Positions 1-7,324 of a DNA stretch of 64,000 nucleotides are shown one piece after another. The notes under the pieces are model-generated. The model had not been told where the DNA came from, made no database searches, and saw nothing but the letters and a program-made list of their open reading frames with translations. The position numbers and the translations under genes are program-made. Within the stretch, counting starts at the first letter, position 1. Each line of letters starts with the position of its first letter. The DNA comes from Cyclobacterium lianum. GTDB taxonomy: Bacteria > Bacteroidota > Bacteroidia > Cytophagales > Cyclobacteriaceae. The DNA lies in contig NZ_FRCY01000007.1 of assembly GCF_900143075.1 (NCBI RefSeq), positions 62,001 to 126,000 of the forward strand, written 5' to 3'.

Positions 1-1000
1 GCTGGGTAAATTCATTGTTGCCATTGGCCAACTCATATATCCCGAAGAATTCCAGTCCCTTGAATTTGATGAATGGATTGATCTGTAAGGCGGTAAGTTT
101 TGTGAATCTGGCATTGAACCTTCCATCTCTTGGACCTCCTTCAGCAACTCCATTGGCATCAGGTAATGTGTACAATACATTATAATACCTGGTCCCTGCC
201 CTGTCACCACCATATAACCAGGTTCCAGTTGATGTACCATTATTGATATACCAGGAACCTGTTAACCGCACTCTGAAGTCTTCATTAAGTTGCTTGTCAA
301 ATCCAAGTTTGCCATAAAATGATGGCTTGTTGTCGGTATTATCGGTAACCGTTACATTTTGATTGAGCTTACCGTTTGTGAGCCCAACCACAGCCAAAAG
401 ACCATTTTTTTGAACAGTAATTTCACCAAATGCTTCAGTTGAAAAAGCATCCATAATGTAGTTGCCAACAAAGGGATTGAAGATCGCCCGGGCATTGTCA
501 GAACGTCTGAAATGGGCATCACCATAATTGAACTCATCCAACCCAATCGTTATACTGGTATATTTCATTACCCCTTCTAGGAATTCAGGCTTGATAAAAT
601 CCAGTTTATCAATTTGCATATAACCACCTTTGATCCAGGATTCATTATGAGCTCTGGAAGAAAGATAGGTCCTAAGATGCATGCGAACTCCGTCCAATAC
701 CTGGACGTCCAGGTTGAGGTTGGCAGACGGCAAATTGAAGTCTGATCCCAGTTTGGTCAGGTTACCTGCCGTATTGCTTTGCCTAATACCTTGAAACTGC
801 ATGGCGAAATCGCCACCAACCCTCACTTTTAATCCATCAAAGATAACTGTATCCTCTTTTGAGGGCTCGAATACATTCAGGCCGTTTTTATCGTTTGGCC
901 TGAAATACTGCAAGGCCGGTTGCTGGGCATACACTACGCCAGATGCCAATATTAGAATGGCAACAAGCAAGGATTGAATTATTTTATTTCTCGTTTTCAT
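1..1000 (-). CDS. Outer-membrane porin-like beta-barrel protein, 3' end cut by window edge
   Basis: An open frame starts at the ATG at 998-1000 and runs off the left edge without a stop, giving 333 codons. The N-terminus has a charged start, a hydrophobic segment and an Ala-x-Ala-like cleavage region (VVYAQQ near residue 26), so it is probably exported. The rest is rich in alternating polar and hydrophobic stretches with many Tyr, Phe and Gly, as in beta-barrel proteins, and contains blocks such as DGVRMHLRTYLSS. I read it as a porin-like outer-membrane protein of the type common in Bacteroidota; the substrate cannot be told. It is the last visible gene of a run with the YceI gene and the alcohol dehydrogenase gene just upstream on the same strand. 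Confidence 0.65.
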   Translation of the reverse strand, partial: MKTRNKIIQSLLVAILILASGVVYAQQPALQYFRPNDKNGLNVFEPSKEDTVIFDGLKVRVGGDFAMQFQGIRQSNTAGNLTKLGSDFNLPSANLNLDVQVLDGVRMHLRTYLSSRAHNESWIKGGYMQIDKLDFIKPEFLEGVMKYTSITIGLDEFNYGDAHFRRSDNARAIFNPFVGNYIMDAFSTEAFGEITVQKNGLLAVVGLTNGKLNQNVTVTDNTDNKPSFYGKLGFDKQLNEDFRVRLTGSWYINNGTSTGTWLYGGDRAGTRYYNVLYTLPDANGVAEGGPRDGRFNARFTKLTALQINPFIKFKGLEFFGIYELANGNNEFTQ

Positions 1001-1013
1001 TTTGTTTGAATTT

Positions 1014-1592
1014 TTAATTGTTTGATTGTTTAAAAAAGGTTTCGAAAGAAATCTTCAGGTCATTTCCTGTCTTTATGGTACCAAATACTGCTGTTGGCGG
1101 ATCCATATTGAACTGACTGAAAGTCACGGGCAGGCTTCCTTTGAAGCGAATGTTTTTTCCAGAAACCCGATAGTCTACCTTGAACTCAACTGGCCTGGTA
1201 GTACCGGCAATGGTGAGCCTGCCACCGGCAAAGATGGTGAGGTCATCCACCTGTGCCCTGGTCAGTTCAAAGTGGATGTTGGGATGTTGCTTCGCTCTCA
1301 GCGCCTTATAGGCATTTTCGTCCATCCCACTTTTGCCGCTTTTCAACGTATTTACCGGTATGGTTACCGACAAGGACACTATTTCCTTGATCCGCTCACC
1401 GCTCAGGGTAATACTTGCCGAACCCTCCGGTTTTTCAGAAACCATCTCCCAATCGTGTAGGGTGGAGGTTCCTGTTACCTTTAAAGATTGACTGCCCATC
1501 AGCTCATAGTGCTGTTGTGCAGTTGCCGGTAGGGAAAGCGCTACGACTGCCAAAAGCAGGAAATATGTTTCTATTTTTATGAATCGTTTCAT
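1014..1592 (-). CDS. YceI family periplasmic protein
   Basis: The 192-residue product has a signal peptide ending near ATAQQ (residues 1-26) followed by a lipocalin-like YceI domain. Typical YceI blocks are visible: GTSTLHDWEM near residue 42, MDENAYKALRAKQHPNIHFELT in the middle (KHPxIxF-type motif), and a C-terminal VFGTIKTGNDLKISFE. Family members bind isoprenoid or other hydrophobic ligands in the periplasm; the ligand here is unknown. It starts 11 bp after the stop of the alcohol dehydrogenase gene and ends 13 bp before the porin-like gene, so the three are probably cotranscribed. Confidence 0.88.
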   Translation of the reverse strand: MKRFIKIETYFLLLAVVALSLPATAQQHYELMGSQSLKVTGTSTLHDWEMVSEKPEGSASITLSGERIKEIVSLSVTIPVNTLKSGKSGMDENAYKALRAKQHPNIHFELTRAQVDDLTIFAGGRLTIAGTTRPVEFKVDYRVSGKNIRFKGSLPVTFSQFNMDPPTAVFGTIKTGNDLKISFETFFKQSNN

Positions 1593-1603
1593 TGTTAGGT
1601 GGG

Positions 1604-2635
1604 TTAATGACCAATATCCAGTACCATACGGCCTTCTATCTGTCCCTTTTTCATTTGATCAAAGATTAGGTTGATATCTTCCAGCGGAGCGGATTTTACC
1701 GTGGTGGTTACCTTTCCTTCCATTGCAAAGTCGATAGCTTCCTGCAGGTCTTTCCTGGTGCCAACAATGGAGCCCCGTACCGTATAGCGATTCAATACGG
1801 TTTCAAAAATGGGCAGATCAAAGCTACCGGGAGGAAGTCCATTCATTACCAGCGTTCCTTTTCTGCGTAGCAGGTCCAGCGCCTGCCGGAAAGCCACTGG
1901 TGACACAGCCGTGACCAACACGCCATGAACACCACCCGTTTCTTTCCGGGCATTCATCACTTCATCGGGATTTTTACCGTTGACCACTCTATCAGCTCCA
2001 AGCTTTTTGGCCAGGTTCAATTTGTCATCTGACACATCCACTGCAAGCACATGCAAACCCATGGCTTTTGCGTATTGCACTGCCACATGACCCAGGCCAC
2101 CTATGCCTGAAATGGCCACCCACTGTCCTGGTCGCACTTCGGTTTCTTTTAGGCCTTTATACACCGTTACACCCGCACATAAAATAGGGGCCATTTGCAC
2201 AAAGTCTATGGCTCCGCTGAACCGCCCTACATAATTGGGATCTGCCAATACGTATTCCGCATAGCCGCCATCTACGCTGTAGCCTCCGTTTACCTGCGAC
2301 TCACACAGTGTTTCCCAACCTGTAATGCAATGCTCGCAATGACCGCAGGCACTGTAGAGCCAGGGAACACCCACTATATCACCTTCTTTGGTGTTTTTTA
2401 CATTGGAGCCCACAGCCGCCACATAGCCAATGCCTTCATGGCCAGGAATGAGCGGCAACCTGGGCTTGACAGGCCAGTCGCCATCAGCTGCATGCAAATC
2501 CGTATGGCATACTCCTGATGCCATTACCTGCACCAGGATTTGGTTTTCATTTGGGGCCTTTACAGGTATCTCTTCAATTTTAAGCGGTTGGCCAAACTCT
2601 GTGACCACAGCCGCTTTCATGGTTTTTGGTAACAT
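1604..2635 (-). CDS. Zinc-dependent alcohol dehydrogenase (AdhP-like)
   Basis: This 343-residue medium-chain dehydrogenase should oxidise primary alcohols with NAD+ in the cytoplasm. Catalytic zinc ligands are visible at Cys43 (GVCHTD) and His66-Glu67 (PGHEG). The structural-zinc lobe has four cysteines at 97, 100, 103 and 111. A Rossmann [17 protein letters not shown] motif lies near residue 177. Length and motif order match the AdhP/AdhA group. It is the first gene of a three-gene run (dehydrogenase, YceI, porin-like). The 326 bp upstream region holds one possible -7 box (minus-strand TAAATTTG, 2767-2774) without a convincing -33 element. Confidence 0.92.
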   Translation of the reverse strand: MLPKTMKAAVVTEFGQPLKIEEIPVKAPNENQILVQVMASGVCHTDLHAADGDWPVKPRLPLIPGHEGIGYVAAVGSNVKNTKEGDIVGVPWLYSACGHCEHCITGWETLCESQVNGGYSVDGGYAEYVLADPNYVGRFSGAIDFVQMAPILCAGVTVYKGLKETEVRPGQWVAISGIGGLGHVAVQYAKAMGLHVLAVDVSDDKLNLAKKLGADRVVNGKNPDEVMNARKETGGVHGVLVTAVSPVAFRQALDLLRRKGTLVMNGLPPGSFDLPIFETVLNRYTVRGSIVGTRKDLQEAIDFAMEGKVTTTVKSAPLEDINLIFDQMKKGQIEGRMVLDIGH

Positions 2636-2961
2636 GGTTATTTATTTAAATGAATACTTTCTAACATTGACACATCAGTCAAATTGACATTTAGTCTGTT
2701 CCTTTCGCATCCTGCGTTTGGTTGTAGACCGCCAACCGAACGAATCCAAATAGCGCCAAACGCCTGCAAATTTATTGGCTCAACAAGCCTGATCTTTTAC
2801 GTAATTTTCTTGGTGTTCCATTTTGAAGTTTAAAATTTAAAATCATCTACATTATTGATTATCAACTATTTAATTGTGATAAATTCAAGCTATCTCACAT
2901 TTTGAATAGCGTTCGTTCAGGAAATTATAGTCTGTATATCCGTTTTTTACAGAATTATTGA
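2636..2961. other. Intergenic region between the AraC-like gene and the alcohol dehydrogenase
   Basis: This 326-base stretch holds no convincing gene. It becomes AT-rich between about 2820 and 2950. A candidate minus-strand -7 box TAAATTTG lies at 2767-2774, and it could drive the dehydrogenase gene. I found no second copy of the tRNA-Pro-like junction here, so it is not the other end of the integrated element as far as I can see. Confidence 0.5.
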
Positions 2962-3534
2962 CTAGCATAGCCGATCAATAAACTTTCTCCTGTTGAGAAA
3001 GAGCTTTTGAAATTCTTTAGGGGTCATTCCTGTATATTGCTTAAACTGGCTGGTCATATACTGAACCGTGCTGTAACCCGCCTGAAAGGCGATGGCGCTC
3101 AAGGTTTGTTCATTGTAGATCAGCAGTTCTTTCACCCGCTCAATCCGTTGCAGGATGAGGTAGCGTTCAATGGTAATGTTTTCAAAAGACGAAAACAGGG
3201 TGCTTAAATAGCCGTAATCGTGTTCAAGATGTCGGCACAGATAGCTTGAAATTTTTTCTTCCTGCACTTGGTACCCGGAGCGTGCGTAATCGATTACAAG
3301 GCTTTTGATGTGCTCAATGAGCCGGAGCTTCTTTTCTTCGATAAGTTCAAGTCCTGATTGCTTTAGGAATTCCTGAATCAGGCTGATCCGTTCATCATTA
3401 AGCTCCCCAATAATCACTGCCTCACCCAAATGGATGCAGGCTATTTGGAAACCGAGGTTTTCGAGCCCCTGGCGCACCACCATGATACACCGCTCGCACA
3501 CCATGTTTTTGATGTAGATATGTGAAGTTTTCAT
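2962..3534 (-). CDS. AraC family regulator with an HMA-like metal-binding N-terminus
   Basis: The 190-residue protein joins two parts. Residues 1-70 resemble a heavy-metal-associated domain: beta-strand IYIKNMVC, a CxxC pair in MVCERC (Cys13, Cys16), then VVRQGLENLGF and a second strand. Residues about 75-185 are an AraC-type double helix-turn-helix, with LSAIAFQAGYSTVQYMTSQFK as helix-turn-helix 2 and GMTPKEFQKLF at the end. The usual AraC ligand-binding cupin domain is absent. I infer a metal-responsive activator. It follows the small exported protein gene (gap 92 bp) and probably shares its promoter at 4075-4139, which carries TGACAT direct and inverted repeats of the kind an AraC protein could bind. 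Confidence 0.85.
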   Translation of the reverse strand: MKTSHIYIKNMVCERCIMVVRQGLENLGFQIACIHLGEAVIIGELNDERISLIQEFLKQSGLELIEEKKLRLIEHIKSLVIDYARSGYQVQEEKISSYLCRHLEHDYGYLSTLFSSFENITIERYLILQRIERVKELLIYNEQTLSAIAFQAGYSTVQYMTSQFKQYTGMTPKEFQKLFLNRRKFIDRLC

Positions 3535-3626
3535 TTCTTCTTTTGTTTAGATTTTACATTTGATAAAGTATTGTACACTACAGGAAGCTGTGTGTGTGAC
3601 AATACAATTGAACGTCAAATGTAGAA

Positions 3627-4007
3627 TTACAGAAGAAATGACTGGAACAGGATAGAGCGATACCGCCCTGACCAGCCGGGGGGAGCCTTTTTAGGAGTTG
3701 TGTAGTTTCTTGACTCGAAAAATTGTGTAGAAGGCAAATGGAACGATGGCTGAGCCATTGCCGCATGTGAAAAATCAATGACCAGAATGTCTGAATGAGG
3801 TGTCCTGAAATCATCGAGAGAGAAGATGGTTTCCTGATCCTCACAGCCATCACAAGGGTTGCTGTGGTCGTCACACCATGGTTCGTAATGTTTTAGAAAA
3901 AGCTCGAAGCTGATCAGTTCGCCCCCACAAAAGTGCTGAAACACTGCCATCCCTTTGCCAGGGAGAAGCATTGCAATTATTAGGACGATATATAAGTTGC
4001 GCTTCAT
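3627..4007 (-). CDS. Small exported Cys/His protein, HYC_CC_PP-like
   Basis: From the ATG at 4005-4007 the product has 126 residues, beginning with a signal peptide (MKRNLYIVLIIAMLLPGKG) and then VFQHFCGGEL, a pair of Cys clusters (WCDDHSNPCDGCED) and a C-terminal APPGWSGRYRSILFQSF. This order (H-x-C-G-G, Cys cluster, PP) fits the small Bacteroidota HYC_CC_PP family that is often found beside heavy-metal transport genes; function is unproven. The frame is open upstream to 4067, but the candidate promoter puts the transcript start near 4069, leaving no leader for that start, so I prefer 4007. The AraC-like gene follows downstream. Confidence 0.7.
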   Translation of the reverse strand: MKRNLYIVLIIAMLLPGKGMAVFQHFCGGELISFELFLKHYEPWCDDHSNPCDGCEDQETIFSLDDFRTPHSDILVIDFSHAAMAQPSFHLPSTQFFESRNYTTPKKAPPGWSGRYRSILFQSFLL

Positions 4008-4074
4008 GACCCTTTTGATGTAAAATGCCATCCATTGAAGCGGGTATCTATTTGTTATCCCCTTCAATATGACT

Positions 4075-4139
4075 CAAAAGTACGCAACGGTTATTGAGTG
4101 CGCTATGACATTGCACATGTCAAAACATGATGTATGTCA
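4075..4139 (-). promoter_or_regulatory. Candidate promoter with TGACAT repeats for the small exported protein and AraC genes
   Basis: On the minus strand a perfect -7 box TACTTTTG lies at 4075-4082. No TTG is found at the usual distance, which suggests an activator-dependent promoter. Upstream lies TGACAT-N5-ATGTCA (4106-4122), centred about 44 bp before the expected transcript start, plus a further half-site (ATGTCA on the plus strand) at 4134-4139. On the minus strand this gives two direct TGACAT copies 17 bp apart and one inverted copy. The position is typical for an activator site. The most obvious candidate protein is the HMA-AraC regulator encoded in the same unit. Confidence 0.5.
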
Positions 4140-4157
4140 CATAAAGCATTGTCTACC

Positions 4158-4370
4158 CTAGCAACATGCTTGATCAGAATCCAATTGTACTGGTGGACAA
4201 GGTGCTGAACCATAGCTGCAATACACGCAGCAATCCCCTTCCTTTGGTTTTAGCACCTGGTGGCAGTTTTCACATTCATAGAAATACTGACAGGCGTCAG
4301 TCGGCATAGTTTCTTCTTTCTGATGTCCGCAGTTGGGGCAAGTGATGGTAGATTCTAAGATGATTTCCAT
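4158..4370 (-). CDS. GDCCVxC-domain small protein (Cys form)
   Basis: This 70-residue Cys-rich protein starts directly after the TAA of the MerTP gene (TAAATG), so translation is likely coupled. It holds a zinc-ribbon-like pair of CxxC motifs (CPNCGH at 11-16, CENC at 33-36), then the signature GDCCVYCSYG at 45-54, a further Cys at 58 and a terminal CC. It matches a known family of GDCCVxC proteins, some of which carry selenocysteine in the signature; here all positions are cysteine. It has no signal peptide, so it acts in the cytoplasm, perhaps receiving the metal delivered by MerTP. That role is inferred from position only. Confidence 0.85.
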   Translation of the reverse strand: MEIILESTITCPNCGHQKEETMPTDACQYFYECENCHQVLKPKEGDCCVYCSYGSAPCPPVQLDSDQACC

Positions 4371-4970
4371 TTATTTCTCTGTTTTATTGGTCACTGAATA
4401 TCCGGTTGAGTTGATGGCTTGTTCAATTTCAAGGACGTCCGTTTTGGATTTATCAAATTCTACGATGGCATTGCCCTGGTCGTAGGAGGCGGTTACATTC
4501 AGGATGCCGCTGAGCTTATTTACTTCATGCACTACATGCGCTGCGCACCCCTGACAAGTCATGCCTTTGATTTGAAAATTTACGGTCTGAATGTCTGACT
4601 TATCAACGATGATCACTTGCTTTTCAGATTTAGGGTAGAAAATGTGAGCATAAAGCGGGAACGCCAACATCAGGGCAGCAAAGACCGTGATTATTGAAAG
4701 GAACTTTCTTGTTTGCCAAAAGGAGGGCTGAAGGTCCTCCTCACAGGCACATTCTTTTTCCTTTTTGGCCTTTGGTTTGAGTTTCTGATACCAGGCAAAG
4801 CCTAATACAACCACTGTGATGCCGACAAAAAAAGGCCTTGCCGGATCGATCCATGAGAAAGTGGACGCAATCCCGCTTGCACCGGCCACTAATGCAAGCA
4901 CCGGGCTGATGCAGCAAAGGGAGCTTACTAAAGCGGCTAAAAGGCCGCTGGTTAAAAGGGAATTTTTCAT
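4371..4970 (-). CDS. merTP: Mercuric transport protein MerTP (MerT-MerP fusion)
   Basis: Counting from the ATG at 4968-4970 (199 residues), the N-terminal part is MerT-like: a first membrane helix carrying the paired cysteines CC at 19-20 (SSLCCISPV), two further helices, and a cytoplasmic loop with CAC near 74-76. The last 70 residues form a MerP-like HMA domain with GMTCQGCAAH (Cys139, Cys142). Such fusions bind Hg(II) outside and pass it across the inner membrane. An in-frame ATG five codons earlier (4985) is possible. No mercuric reductase gene is visible in the window. A hairpin with a T tract sits between this gene and the upstream Cys-rich gene. Confidence 0.9.
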   Translation of the reverse strand: MKNSLLTSGLLAALVSSLCCISPVLALVAGASGIASTFSWIDPARPFFVGITVVVLGFAWYQKLKPKAKKEKECACEEDLQPSFWQTRKFLSIITVFAALMLAFPLYAHIFYPKSEKQVIIVDKSDIQTVNFQIKGMTCQGCAAHVVHEVNKLSGILNVTASYDQGNAIVEFDKSKTDVLEIEQAINSTGYSVTNKTEK

Positions 4971-4983
4971 ATACTTAATTTTC

Positions 4984-5010
4984 AAAAAAAGAAGGGCTCT
5001 GCGCCCTCCC
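4984..5010 (-). terminator. Intra-operon terminator or attenuator hairpin
   Basis: On the minus strand AGGGC-GCAGA-GCCCT is followed by TTC and a run of seven Ts. It lies directly after the Cys-rich peptide gene and just before MerTP. It may cut transcription partly, making more of the Cys-rich peptide than of the transporter. Confidence 0.5.
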
Positions 5011-5012
5011 AG

Positions 5013-5216
5013 TTACTTTTTCTTACAGCAGGCGGGTACTTCCGCCACTTTCATGTCATAAGGACATTCAGGAGTGCCTGCCAAAGGGCAGGTAACTTTT
5101 GGACAATCTGGAGTACCTTCCAAAGGACAAGCTTTTGGAGATGAGTTGATCCCGTAGGCAAGGCCACCAATTGCGAGAATACTCGCTGTTGCGAAAATCA
5201 TGAGTTTACTTTTCAT
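5013..5216 (-). CDS. Small exported Cys-rich protein with two CPLxGTPxCP repeats
   Basis: The 67-residue product has a signal peptide (about residues 1-22) and a mature part of some 45 residues. That part carries two near-identical motifs, CPLEGTPDCP at 30-39 and CPLAGTPECP at 43-52, and a terminal CC at 63-64. Six cysteines in so short a mature chain suggest soft-metal binding in the periplasm. I do not recognise a named family with certainty. The gene lies between the CsoR-like regulator and MerTP in the same direction, so it is most likely a mercury or similar metal scavenger feeding the transporter; this is inference from context. Confidence 0.75.
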   Translation of the reverse strand: MKSKLMIFATASILAIGGLAYGINSSPKACPLEGTPDCPKVTCPLAGTPECPYDMKVAEVPACCKKK

Positions 5217-5250
5217 ATCAATCTATTTTAATGAAACATCTCTCCAAAGG

Positions 5251-5640
5251 TCAGTCACGGGGGGAGGGGGTATCCAAACGTTCGGATAAAAATTTCTTCA
5301 ATTCTTCTTCCACCATGCGGGCTTCTCGTAGTTTTTTAGGCACTTCTTCGAGTTTAAGCTCTGGAAATAGTTTTCTCAGCTTTTCTATTGTTTCTTCATT
5401 GCCACAGTCGCCAGGGCAGCTCTGGTAAGCTGACGAGATCCTTTCTGCTAGTGCTTTCCTGTAGGCATCATCCAATAACTCGTAAGTAGTCTTAGTAAGC
5501 ATGGACTGCACAGCTTTTAGCTGCAAAAGGATATTTTCAACCTGGTCCACATCATCTATTTTGCTAAGGATGTATCCCAGCTGACCTGTTGCTGTTTTTA
5601 GTGAAACCTTTATGCTTTGAGTGAGATCATGGGGTATCAT
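5251..5640 (-). CDS. CsoR/RcnR-like small helical regulator (divergent)
   Basis: The 129-residue protein has an N-terminal helix-rich region (KVSLKTATGQLGYILSKIDD, then LLQLKAVQSMLTKTTYELLDDAYRKAL) that resembles the metal-sensing CsoR/RcnR repressors. The metal-binding Cys and His positions of CsoR are not present; instead there is a separate SCPGDCG block near residues 74-80 and a charged C-terminal extension. Its start overlaps the stop of the ArsR gene (ATGA at 5637-5640), so the two are translationally coupled. It could modulate ArsR or sense a different metal. The family assignment is moderate. Confidence 0.6.
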   Translation of the reverse strand: MIPHDLTQSIKVSLKTATGQLGYILSKIDDVDQVENILLQLKAVQSMLTKTTYELLDDAYRKALAERISSAYQSCPGDCGNEETIEKLRKLFPELKLEEVPKKLREARMVEEELKKFLSERLDTPSPRD

Positions 5641-6005
5641 AAGGTAGGAATTGAATTTGGGAGCTTAAACAAATCGAGCACTGATGAAATGATTCGCTGA
5701 CTTTGCTCTTCTACTGAATAGAAGATGGTTTGACCGGATTTTTTGGTCGTCACGATTCCCGCATCCTTCAGTTTTTTTAGATGTTGGGAGACGGCCGGCA
5801 CGGTCATGCCCAGGATGTCTGACAAGTCACATGGGCAAAGTTCATTTTCCTGTTTCAAGAGGTACAGGATTTTGAGGCGAACCGCATTACCTGCCAGATT
5901 CAGTACATCGGCCAGTTCTAAAAAGCTTTCTTCTTTGTTTTTCAAGTCTTCTCTGCAGCGACTGATCTGGATGCTATCTGCAAAGACACGGATACATGTA
6001 TTCAT
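5637..6005 (-). CDS. ArsR/SmtB family metal-responsive repressor
   Basis: The 122-residue protein has the winged-helix fold of ArsR repressors: LADVLNLAGNAVRLKILYLL, the recognition part MTVPAVSQHLKKLKDAGIV and a wing TTKKSGQTIFYSV. The metal-binding motif ELCPCDL (Cys57, Cys59) lies where classic ArsR proteins have ELCVCDL, and two extra N-terminal cysteines (4 and 17) could add ligands. It should bind the twin palindromes just upstream of its own start (6010-6027 and 6049-6068) and release them when metal binds. It heads the operon that continues with the CsoR-like, Cys-rich, MerTP and GDCCVxC genes. Confidence 0.93.
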   Translation of the reverse strand: MNTCIRVFADSIQISRCREDLKNKEESFLELADVLNLAGNAVRLKILYLLKQENELCPCDLSDILGMTVPAVSQHLKKLKDAGIVTTKKSGQTIFYSVEEQSQRIISSVLDLFKLPNSIPTL

Positions 6006-6009
6006 AGTA

Positions 6010-6068
6010 TTTAAGCAATTGCTTAAACAAAGGTAGGGAATGATAGTTATTTAAGCAAGTACTTAAAT
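6010..6068 (-). promoter_or_regulatory. ArsR-type promoter with two operators
   Basis: On the minus strand a TTG at 6058-6056 is followed after 20 bp by TACCTTTG at 6035-6028, matching the Bacteroidota promoter consensus. Operator 1 is the perfect palindrome TTTAAGCAATTGCTTAAA at 6010-6027, just after the -7 box and over the expected transcript start. Operator 2 is ATTTAAGCAAGTACTTAAAT at 6049-6068 and covers the TTG. Their centres are 40 bp apart, close to four helical turns. A repressor bound at both sites would block the promoter. Confidence 0.85.
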
Positions 6069-6076
6069 ACAAAGGG

Positions 6077-7324
6077 CTATTTCGCCCTTCTCATCAATTT
6101 TGGTGCTGCTAGTTTCTCTCTTAGATTCTGCATATCCTCACTCACTTTTTTCTCTACCACTTTGGCGTAAACCTGCGTGGTTGTAATTTTGGAGTGACCC
6201 AACATCTTGCTAACCGTTTCCAGTGGCACACCATTACAAAGCGTAACTGTAGTAGCAAAAGTATGCCTGGCTAGGTGAAATGTGAGGTTCTTTTCAATTC
6301 CGCACAGATCAGCAATTTCTTTCAGGTAAGAGTTCAGCTTTTGGTTAGAAATCATTGGGAATATTGCCCCCCTCTGCACAGCTCTTGGATGGGTTTTGTA
6401 TTTCTCGATGATTTCCCAAGCTTTGGGAAGGATAGGAACCCTTACCGGCTGGTCGGTCTTCTGGCGGCAGGTAGATAACCAGTATTCCCCATCAATGCCA
6501 ATGGTAATATTGGATGGGGTAAGGTTCATGGCATCGATGTAGGCCAGTCCGGTATAGCAACTGAACACAAACAAATCTCTTACCCACTGCAGGCGGACAA
6601 TTTTGAAGTCCTTGTTCTCTACGGCCTCCAGCTCTTCATCATTGAGGAAATCCCGATCCACCCGATGGAATTTGAGCTGGTACTTGTCAAATGGATCCCT
6701 GCTTACCCATTCCATTTTCACGGCCATTGTCACCATCTTCCGGAACCTCTCCAGATGCTTCATCACTCCATTGTTGCCAAGCGGCTTCTGGTGGTCTTTG
6801 GGTTTATAGTTTCGGAGGTAGAATTCAAAATCGGTGATGAATTTATAAGACAGTTCCGACAGGAACATGTCGGTAGTACCAAAGCGCTCTTTCAAAAATC
6901 GATGGATATACTTCTGAGTGGTGAAGTAGTTTTTCATCGTGCCCCACGCCAGTGTATCCCGCATTGTCTGGTTGTGATAATCCACCAGCTTGCATAAGGT
7001 GAAGTCCTTTTGGTCTGTACCCAGGAACATACTCTTGATGGCATCAGCAGTGATCAGTCTTTTTTGGACCTGCATCTCCTGGTAGCACTCCATAATCCTT
7101 GCCCGGACTTCATCCAGGTAGTGATTGAGCGATTTGATTTCTTCCCGGCTGCCCTTGGCCATGCCTTTGCTGCCATTCCAGTCGCTTGGTTTGATCCAGC
7201 GCTTCAATGATATTTCAACTCTGCGGCCATCAACGGTGACCCTGGCATAGATTGGGAGTAGGCCATCTTTGGCCTTGTTCGTTCTTGTGATGAACTGAAC
7301 TCCGAAGGTGTTTGTAGTTCTCAT
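6077..7324 (-). CDS. Tyrosine-type site-specific integrase
   Basis: This 415-residue recombinase has an arm-DNA-binding N-terminal domain, a SAM-like core-binding domain (about 105-210) and a C-terminal catalytic domain. Catalytic residues visible are His350 and Arg353 (HLARHTF), His377 (LGHS) and the nucleophile Tyr386 (VYAKV). The first arginine of the classic set is missing: the block reads CYTGLAYIDAMNL, as in the Bacteroidota integrase group that includes IntDOT, where another residue stands in that place. It starts 180 bp from the tRNA-Pro-like junction and reads away from it, the usual layout for an integrase at the end of an element. The downstream mer-like operon is the likely cargo. 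Confidence 0.95.
   Translation of the reverse strand: MRTTNTFGVQFITRTNKAKDGLLPIYARVTVDGRRVEISLKRWIKPSDWNGSKGMAKGSREEIKSLNHYLDEVRARIMECYQEMQVQKRLITADAIKSMFLGTDQKDFTLCKLVDYHNQTMRDTLAWGTMKNYFTTQKYIHRFLKERFGTTDMFLSELSYKFITDFEFYLRNYKPKDHQKPLGNNGVMKHLERFRKMVTMAVKMEWVSRDPFDKYQLKFHRVDRDFLNDEELEAVENKDFKIVRLQWVRDLFVFSCYTGLAYIDAMNLTPSNITIGIDGEYWLSTCRQKTDQPVRVPILPKAWEIIEKYKTHPRAVQRGAIFPMISNQKLNSYLKEIADLCGIEKNLTFHLARHTFATTVTLCNGVPLETVSKMLGHSKITTTQVYAKVVEKKVSEDMQNLREKLAAPKLMRRAK

Noticed and set aside
2875-2899. A Crp-like site TGTGA...TCACA
   Set aside because: The arms are 15 bases apart, not the 6 expected, in AT-rich sequence.
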